Assembly (NCBI GenBank): GCA_030734395.1
Contig: JAUZTG010000029.1
Coordinates: forward strand, 5,084,001-5,148,000
Source: Sarocladium kiliense
Taxonomy: Eukaryota > Ascomycota > Sordariomycetes > Hypocreales > Sarocladiaceae
Direction: 5' to 3'
Length of the DNA stretch: 64,000 nucleotides
Of this stretch, positions 58,275-64,000 are shown one piece after another (positions within the stretch are counted from its first letter, which is position 1; each line of letters starts with the position of its first letter). The notes under the pieces are model-generated. The model saw only the letters and a list, made by a program, of their open reading frames with translations, had not been told where the DNA came from and ran no database searches. The position numbers and the translations under genes are program-made.

Positions 58275-59204
58275 TTATTCTATCGTCTGATCCTTCCGAA
58301 CTCGCCATAGCCTCCTTGGGTTATCTACCCAGATCTTGTGCTCGAGTGCTAATGCTCTGTCCCTATCTCCCTGCGCAGCCACATCACACCATGCTCTGCA
58401 TCTGGTCACCCAGGCTTGATCATCCACTTGTCTGTATTCTGACACCTTCGTACGATCTCCTTGTGGATTCCCTTTGACGCCTGCTGTGTGCGGCCAGTCG
58501 CTCGCCCATACCACTCTATCCGGTGCCGTTTTCAGTATCTCCGTAACATACTCATCTAAGTCTGGGAGGGTGCTGAAGCGATAGGTACCACTAAGCTTTG
58601 TGTATACAGTCCCTTGTTTGAGCTGCTCCAAGAGCTCAGTATATCCTTTTTGAAGTCTGCCGGGTCCTTTGGCCTCATCTGGCTCCCCAAGATGATCGAG
58701 AACCACTGTGATTCGGAGATGAGGAAGCAACTCGACAAGCTCCGGCATCTGGCCCAAGCCAATATACAGCTGCAGCACCCAGTCGAGTGAGCGAATCTTG
58801 TCTGCTACGAGGTGAAGCGACTGCGCATTGATCCTGTCGCCGTTGGTGTGAAGGTTCATACGAACGCCACGGACCCCAGCAGCATGTAGCTCAAGAAGCT
58901 CTTCAGGGCTGATACTCGCGGCATCGATGGAAATGACAGCTCTATGAGTACTGCTGTCTTGTTTGAGCTCTCGAAGGGCATCAATGATCGAACGCGCATC
59001 CGTACCGTAAACGGAGACAGCGACCAGACATGAGTGCGAAATGCCTAGCTTCTGATGGAAAGACCGCAAGTCCTGAACAGTAGCCTTGCCTGGCCGATAT
59101 GAATGCTGAGAGTCGAATGGGAAGCGCTCCTCATCTACGACGTGAACGTGGCTATCCCATGCACCAGGTGGCGGCAGGTCGTGATGCTGCGGAATCGACC
59201 CCAT
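58275..59204 (-). CDS. Pyrone-dicarboxylate hydrolase-like (LigI-type) amidohydrolase
   Basis: A 309-aa intronless frame. The TIM-barrel amidohydrolase signatures are the H-x-H motif in WDSHVHVVD near residue 17, RGVRMNL at about 115, VVLDHLGEP at about 170 and VWASDWPHT at about 245, whose Asp is the catalytic base in this family. The set matches 2-pyrone-4,6-dicarboxylate hydrolases (LigI) of bacterial protocatechuate 4,5-cleavage and related lactonases, which open a pyrone ring. It shares a promoter with an RraA/LigK-like gene. No signal peptide, so cytosolic. The substrate could instead be another sugar or pyrone lactone of the same superfamily. Confidence 0.88.
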   Translation of the reverse strand: MGSIPQHHDLPPPGAWDSHVHVVDEERFPFDSQHSYRPGKATVQDLRSFHQKLGISHSCLVAVSVYGTDARSIIDALRELKQDSSTHRAVISIDAASISPEELLELHAAGVRGVRMNLHTNGDRINAQSLHLVADKIRSLDWVLQLYIGLGQMPELVELLPHLRITVVLDHLGEPDEAKGPGRLQKGYTELLEQLKQGTVYTKLSGTYRFSTLPDLDEYVTEILKTAPDRVVWASDWPHTAGVKGNPQGDRTKVSEYRQVDDQAWVTRCRAWCDVAAQGDRDRALALEHKIWVDNPRRLWRVRKDQTIE

Positions 59205-59613
59205 GATGAGGGTGCCTTGGTTTGTACGAGAGGTAACAGTGACGTGTGATGCTTCTAGTAGAAGTGTCAGTATGAAACAGGCTTCAAATGCAACACCTAA
59301 TTTACGGTCTACATCATCGAGATATGAGAGTGTCGAGAGCGTTAAACCGGGAACCTTCCGGGAGAATTCCCGGGATTTCCTGCGCCTGCATCACCAGCGG
59401 TGATGCTAGGGATTCACGGGACTTTACCGCAAGCACTCGGAAAACTTCCGTTGAAGTACATCACCGCCTATGGATTGTCGACCATGTCGGCGATAATTCA
59501 TGCGAGACGTTTGGTGTATAATAGCGCTTGGATGATCGATTCCATAAACCGTTACAGCCTCGTCGCTTTCGCTTGTCCAAGAGCAGCACATCATCGAAGT
59601 CGGCAGAATAACT
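59205..59613. promoter_or_regulatory. Divergent promoter of the LigI-like and RraA-like genes
   Basis: 409 bp containing the 19-bp motif at 59357-59375 and an extra half site ACCGGGAA just upstream (59346-59353). It lies 153 bp from the hydrolase start and 239 bp from the aldolase start. Confidence 0.65.
59357..59375 (+). promoter_or_regulatory. 19-bp motif copy 1: TCCGGGA-N3-TTCCCGGGA
   Basis: All 16 fixed bases match the other two copies; the spacer is GAA. It holds a CCCGGG palindrome plus a CCGGG half site, like sites bound by dimeric fungal zinc-cluster regulators. Confidence 0.8.
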
Positions 59614-60511
59614 ATGCTCAGCCCAGTCATAGAAAAGATGACAGCTCAAGGAAGTCGAGATACTATTGTTGAGAAACTTCAAGGCTACACCAGGTTCGTT
59701 TCCCTCGCCGTTTATGACTAGATGTCGCTCCAACATGGGCCTCACACTATCTAGCTGCGATGTCAGCGACGGGCTTTGTAAGCTTGGTATAGCTCACGGG
59801 GGATCTTTACCTGGGATTGGCATGTGGTCACCCAAACGACAAGAAGGCGACTGCAGGATCGTTGGACCTGCATACACTGTCAAGTACGTTGCGGCCGACG
59901 ACGACGCTCCTAAACACCCCACGCATTACGTGAGTAAGAGTGATATGTTCTTGGTGGTATAAGTCTGATTGTTGGTAGATTGATACAATCCCCGAGGGCT
60001 CTGTTGTATTCATCTCGAGCCCACGTATACCCAATGCGGTCTATGGAGGTCTCATGTCCACTCGTGCCAAATACAGTGGTGCAGTTGGCACTGTGATAGA
60101 TGGCCGTTTTCGTGACCTTGACGAACACCGAGACCTCGAATTCCCTGTAAGTCTTTCAACGGTGGGACATCATGGCTCATATATAGTCACACCATGGCAC
60201 TGCTGCGGACGGACTGGTGACTGACATGGCCCGAGTAGGTCTTTGCAAAGGACATCGGAACGGCGCCACCCCAAAATGTCAAGGTTACTGCGGTCAATGT
60301 ACCAATCAAGCTCAACAGTGATGAGACGGACATGACAATTAATCCTGGAGACTATATCATTGCGGACTGCAATGGGGTAGTGGTTCTTGCGAAGCAACAG
60401 GCGGATGCAGCTATCGAAGCCATGGCCAAAAAGGTTGATGCGGATAGGAAGATGGCCGAGCAGATCAAGAATGGCATGAGCTTCACGGATGCGTGCAAGA
60501 GCTTTAGATAA
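59614..60511 (+). CDS. RraA/LigK-like aldolase (HMG/CHA aldolase family)
   Basis: Four exons, 59614-59693, 59755-59929, 59979-60146 and 60239-60511, with introns of 61, 49 and 92 bp, give 231 aa. RraA-family blocks are YTSCDVSDGLCKLG (first splice), GPAYTVKYV, GAVGTVIDGRFRDLDEH with the Arg-Asp pair that holds substrate and metal, and PGDYIIADCNGVVVL. Members include bacterial 4-carboxy-4-hydroxy-2-oxoadipate aldolase (LigK) and yeast YER010C, which release pyruvate or decarboxylate oxaloacetate. It is divergent from the LigI-like gene, which fits a pathway ending in pyruvate. The third intron (92 bp) is longer than its neighbours. Confidence 0.9.
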
Positions 60512-61307
60512 CCCAGAAACGGCCATGTGGCTTGTATATACTCTGCCATTTGACTGCCTGCTTCACAGCCAAGAAGGAGCGTCTACAGACCCAGTAGGCG
60601 AAAAGTCAATAGTCCAACTTCAGTCATACATGAGGCTTCACTAACAAGTATTGCTTGGTAACTTTAACTACCATGTGTGTTCACATCAGTCGTCCGCTCA
60701 GGTCCGGCTCGTCATTGCTCGTTACTTAAGAAGTGCAACACAAACCCAAAAATCCTTGTCGTTTGCCAGAACCATGGAGATCTCCAAAACACTCGTAACC
60801 ATCTGAACAATCTTTTATGAGGAGTCAGATCGTCTTATTTTCAAGGATCCTGTCACGGATTGGCTCTCGCAAGCCCTGGCCTCAGCGGTGAGAATCCAAG
60901 GTATATTTCCCGGGAAATTTCCCGGACCCTATGTGAATATGCTACTGGGACTCTAAGTCACTTTCTCCGCATCAAATCACTAGCAATTAAGTTTCCCCAG
61001 GTCTAGCTTCAGTTCCCCGGGTTCCACAGACGCTAATTTGCCTCAACATTGCATGGGCTCTACGATCTCGCTCTTCCGTTGTGTGAGGCTGCTGGGGAGA
61101 GGCCCAAAAGTCTGCCAAGTAACTTGTTCCCCGTTCGACAGACGTGCTTCCTACAAATAAACTATAAGAGGAACGAAGGGACCTGTCTTAGAAATTTGTG
61201 GCAGAGACTGCTTTACCTCACACCTGGAAGATCATCACTACTACCACGCTGAGGAATATTTCCTACGATATTAGAAGCGTACTCGTTCAACTAACACAAA
61301 GTTCGCT
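60512..61307. promoter_or_regulatory. Promoter of the MFS permease
   Basis: 796 bp with a copy of the 19-bp motif (reverse) at 60908-60926, about 380 bp before the start, and a looser CCCCGGG word at 61015-61021 flanked by TTCC. No gene seen. Confidence 0.6.
60908..60926 (-). promoter_or_regulatory. 19-bp motif copy 2 (reverse orientation)
   Basis: On the minus strand it reads TCCGGGA-AAT-TTCCCGGGA, identical to the other copies outside the 3-base spacer. Confidence 0.8.
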
Positions 61308-63003
61308 ATGACAGACAACAAACCGATGACTGCCCCGGCAGATGAAATCGAGCTGGCAAAAGACCATCGTGAGGCTGCTGAGGCGGTAGCCTATCAGGAC
61401 GTCAGTGATGAGTATCCTGCAAAGAAGAGGAAGAGGGTCCTCTTGATGATGGATATACGCATCGTGCCCATTCTGATGCTTCTTTACTGTCAGTAATGAT
61501 CCTCCTCCTCTTCCGACAAGTCGGCCTCCACTAACAAGGCAGAAGTGCTCTCTTACATCGATAGAGCCAATATCGGAAACGCGAAGATTGAGGGAATTGA
61601 AGCAGATCTTGGCCTATCTCCAAAGCAGTATCAAATTACTCTATCCATATTCTTCATCGGATACATTCTCTGTGGTACGTACCAATGCATGCGTAGTCCC
61701 CAGGAGCGGTAGCCGTACTGACTGTATGAGTAAAGAGGTGCCTTCCAACTGGATACTGGAGAAGTACTTTCCTCAGAGACCCTCGATATACATAGGTATA
61801 ATCACACTCCTCTGGGGGGTCATGATGACTCTCCATGGAATCGTCCAAGATTTCGGAGGCATCGTGGCAGTCCGTTTTCTCATGGGAATCTTTGAAGCGG
61901 GCCTCTTCCCCGCAGCTGTAACGGTACGTGAAGAGACATCACCGGGACGACCTTGGTCTAACTACTGGAAGGTACTCAACAAATGGTACACGAAGTACGA
62001 ACTGGCTACCAGGCTCGCCTTGTTCTACACAGCATCCGCGCTTTCAGGTGCTTTCTCTGGCCTCCTTGCCTACGCTATCGCTAAGATGGATGGCGTTGCT
62101 GGGCAAGAGGGATGGAGGTGGATCTTCCTGATCGAGGGCATGGCCACGGTTGTGATGGGCATCATCACACCCTTCGTGCTCACCGACACTCCTGAGCGAA
62201 GGCCCAAGTGGCTGACCGATGAGGAGTGTGACTACCTGATCCGGCGAATGGTAGCCCAGAATGGAGGCGAGAGGGCTAATAGGGAGGGCAAGAAACTCAG
62301 TCTTGCTCTTCTCAAAGACGTGGTCACGGACTGGCAGTACTACCCTTTCGTTCTATGCTACTGGAGCAACACGGTCCCGAACTACGGCATGAAGTTCACT
62401 TTGCCACAGATCATCAAGAACATGGGTTATTCGTCCAGCAACGCTCAATTACTCAGCATCCCACCTTATGTCGCAGGCGCTATCAGCTCAGTAGGATTCA
62501 ACATGCTCGGCGACAGAATGCGCCGACGCAGTTACTTCCTCATGATCCCTCAAGCTCTGGTCGTCATCTCATACTGCATCATTACACCCCTTTCACCACA
62601 TATCAAGGACTACATCGGAGCTTGTTTCTTTGCGGTGATCTTGTCAAACATTGGCGTCTACCCCATCAACCCTGGTACTTCTTCCTGGGCCAGTAACAAC
62701 TCTGCTGGAGCAGCTAAGCGGAGTGTTGCTCTCGCCTACGTCCTGTCACTATCAAGCGTCGGTGGCATCTTTGCAAGTTACATCTTCATTGAGAGCGAAG
62801 CACCTGGCTATCCTACTGGTTTTGGGGTATCTATGGCGGCAGCTCTCGCAGGCATCTTCGCAGTGGTGTTCCTAGACTTCACATATAAGAGAATCAACGT
62901 GAAGCGAGACAAGATGTCTATCGAGGAGGTTGCAGAGAAGTATACTGAAGACGATTTGGCCAGGCTTGGAAACCGCAGCCCACTGTTCCGTTACACGCGC
63001 TGA
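61308..63003 (+). CDS. MFS permease, anion:cation symporter (allantoate/TNA1-type)
   Basis: Four exons, 61308-61488, 61546-61674, 61736-61923 and 61972-63003, with introns of 57, 61, 61 and 48 bp, give 509 aa with about twelve membrane helices. ACS-family blocks are LLSYIDRANIGNAKIEG (first splice), CEVPSNWILEKY (second splice), VRFLMGIFEAGLFPAAVT, EGWRWIFLIEGMATV and NPGTSSWASNNSAGAAKR. The last intron is a multiple of three without a stop. This family imports carboxylates, allantoate, nicotinate and similar anions. Next to LigI- and RraA-like genes, an aromatic acid or pyrone dicarboxylate is a reasonable guess for the substrate. Confidence 0.92.
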
Positions 63004-64000
63004 GTCTTGCGGCTTTCCCAGGTCAAGAGTCTGACCAACAACTTGGTTTGTCTTGTAACGAGCTTATAGAGAACTCGAAAGCCGCGAAAGGTTGAACAGG
63101 TCCTGAGGGTTTGGCGAATTTGTGCACCCCTGTCGTGTCTTGGTCCGCTGCACAATCGTGACTGGGGATATCGGATAGGAGGAGAACAAACGGAGGAGAT
63201 CATGAAATGACTGGAAGTAGCTAGCGTTTCATAGTCTCACAAAAGATCGATACCTTCCTCTGTGCAATTTGAGCGGTGGTGTTTTCGAGCAACAGTATTG
63301 TGTTATGGACGGCTCTCAGGGGGTACATTCTAGGTAAACTCTAAATTGCGAAAGGATGGTCTCATTAGCTCGATATGATTGAGTCTCTGAGTTAATTGTT
63401 CCTTGACGAGACGTAGTGTCTCGAATACGAAACACTGAGAGTCTCTTCAATGCCTGTTGCCATGCACCTCTCCCTTTTGTCTGCTCTTGCACGGGACAAG
63501 CTTCTGTCCTTCAGCCTACCAGATATGAAGTAATGAGCCGCATTAAGTGGAACGTCGGATCGTTCCTGTGGAGACTTCTTCTCAATGATACCATGTGTCG
63601 AGTAGAGTGTACGTCGCTGGGTATCTAACGGAGAATTTCCGGGAACTTTCCCGGGAGAAGCTCCGCGGAGGCGGTTGGCAAGTGGAATGCACCATTGTTC
63701 ATTCTGCCCTAGAGTATCGCTCTGGGCACTGTTCCTCGGAAGACCGAGATGAAGTCTGGCACGGCAAATCTCCGAGGCCTTTCCGCTCTCAACGGCAGCT
63801 TTGAGATGAGTTGGTATTAGAACCAACAAAGCACGGAATGTCACAGACTTGTTATAAGCAAGATCTGATTGATCCAGGACCTGATATCCCTCCTGCTTCG
63901 TCACTTGCTTACCGTCATTGCACACATTTTTAGCATTTTACCCAGTCTGGATTCTGATTCGGCTTTCATGGCTCTGCAAAGCGATACCCGTGCCGATAAT
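63004..64000. other. Intergenic to window end; carries a third copy of the 19-bp motif
   Basis: No gene recognised; the 177-codon minus frame 63392-63925 has no domain features and overlaps the motif. Probably the promoter of a gene beyond the window. Confidence 0.5.
63638..63656 (+). promoter_or_regulatory. 19-bp motif copy 3: TCCGGGA-N3-TTCCCGGGA
   Basis: Spacer ACT; all 16 fixed bases match. A further palindrome CTCCGCGGAG follows at 63661-63670. It lies 635 bp after the permease stop. Confidence 0.8.

Noticed and set aside
63392..63925. 177-codon minus-strand frame
   Set aside because: No recognisable family, no good splice context, and it runs through the third 19-bp motif; more likely promoter DNA.
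1..64000. CRISPR arrays, bacterial operons, intact transposons
   Set aside because: None seen; the DNA is fungal nuclear, and no terminal repeats, transposase or reverse transcriptase frames were recognised.

Overview
The window is nuclear DNA of a filamentous ascomycete (Pezizomycotina). Genes sit close together on both strands, introns are short (mostly 46-82 bp) with GT..AG ends and CTAAC/CTGAC-like branch sites, and the gene set is typical of that group: a cpc1-type bZIP, a NACHT-ankyrin NLR, GPI-anchored cysteine-rich proteins, C2H2 plus fungal_trans regulators and an OPT transporter. I cannot fix the class with confidence. All exon joins were worked out by eye from splice signals, reading frame and family conservation.

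Layout. 0-10 kb: tail of a GPI-type protein, a protealysin-like M4 metalloprotease, an orphan C-terminal piece of a MER3/HFM1 helicase, a Cys-rich GPI protein, and a stomatin-like mitochondrial protein divergent from the ubiquitin-variant mms2. 11-21 kb: an NLR and the large trafficking protein MON2. 21.3-25.9 kb: an intron-containing class II tRNA with an odd anticodon loop, PRPP synthetase with a 9-nt microexon, and a flavoprotein/repeat fusion. 25.9-29.85 kb holds no gene I can support. 29.85-37.5 kb: a disordered Ser-rich protein, TRM7, a GNAT and an amino-acid permease.

38.3-50.3 kb looks like a nitrogen/carbon catabolic cluster: a NodB-fold deacetylase/imidase-like enzyme divergent from a zinc alcohol dehydrogenase, then an amidase, an SDR, a C2H2-fungal_trans regulator, and a decayed OPT oligopeptide transporter. 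50.6-57.95 kb: cpc1, whose frame has no in-frame AUG before its conserved N-terminus, a CCDC174-like protein, homoserine dehydrogenase, an 88-aa two-helix membrane protein split by an intron, and TRM8.

58.3-64 kb is the most striking region. A LigI-like pyrone-dicarboxylate hydrolase and an RraA/LigK-like aldolase share a divergent promoter and are followed by an MFS anion permease. A 19-bp motif, TCCGGGA-N3-TTCCCGGGA, occurs with all 16 fixed bases unchanged in the divergent promoter, in the permease promoter, and again about 0.6 kb beyond the permease, probably ahead of another cluster member outside the window. This looks like a small regulon with its own dedicated regulator.
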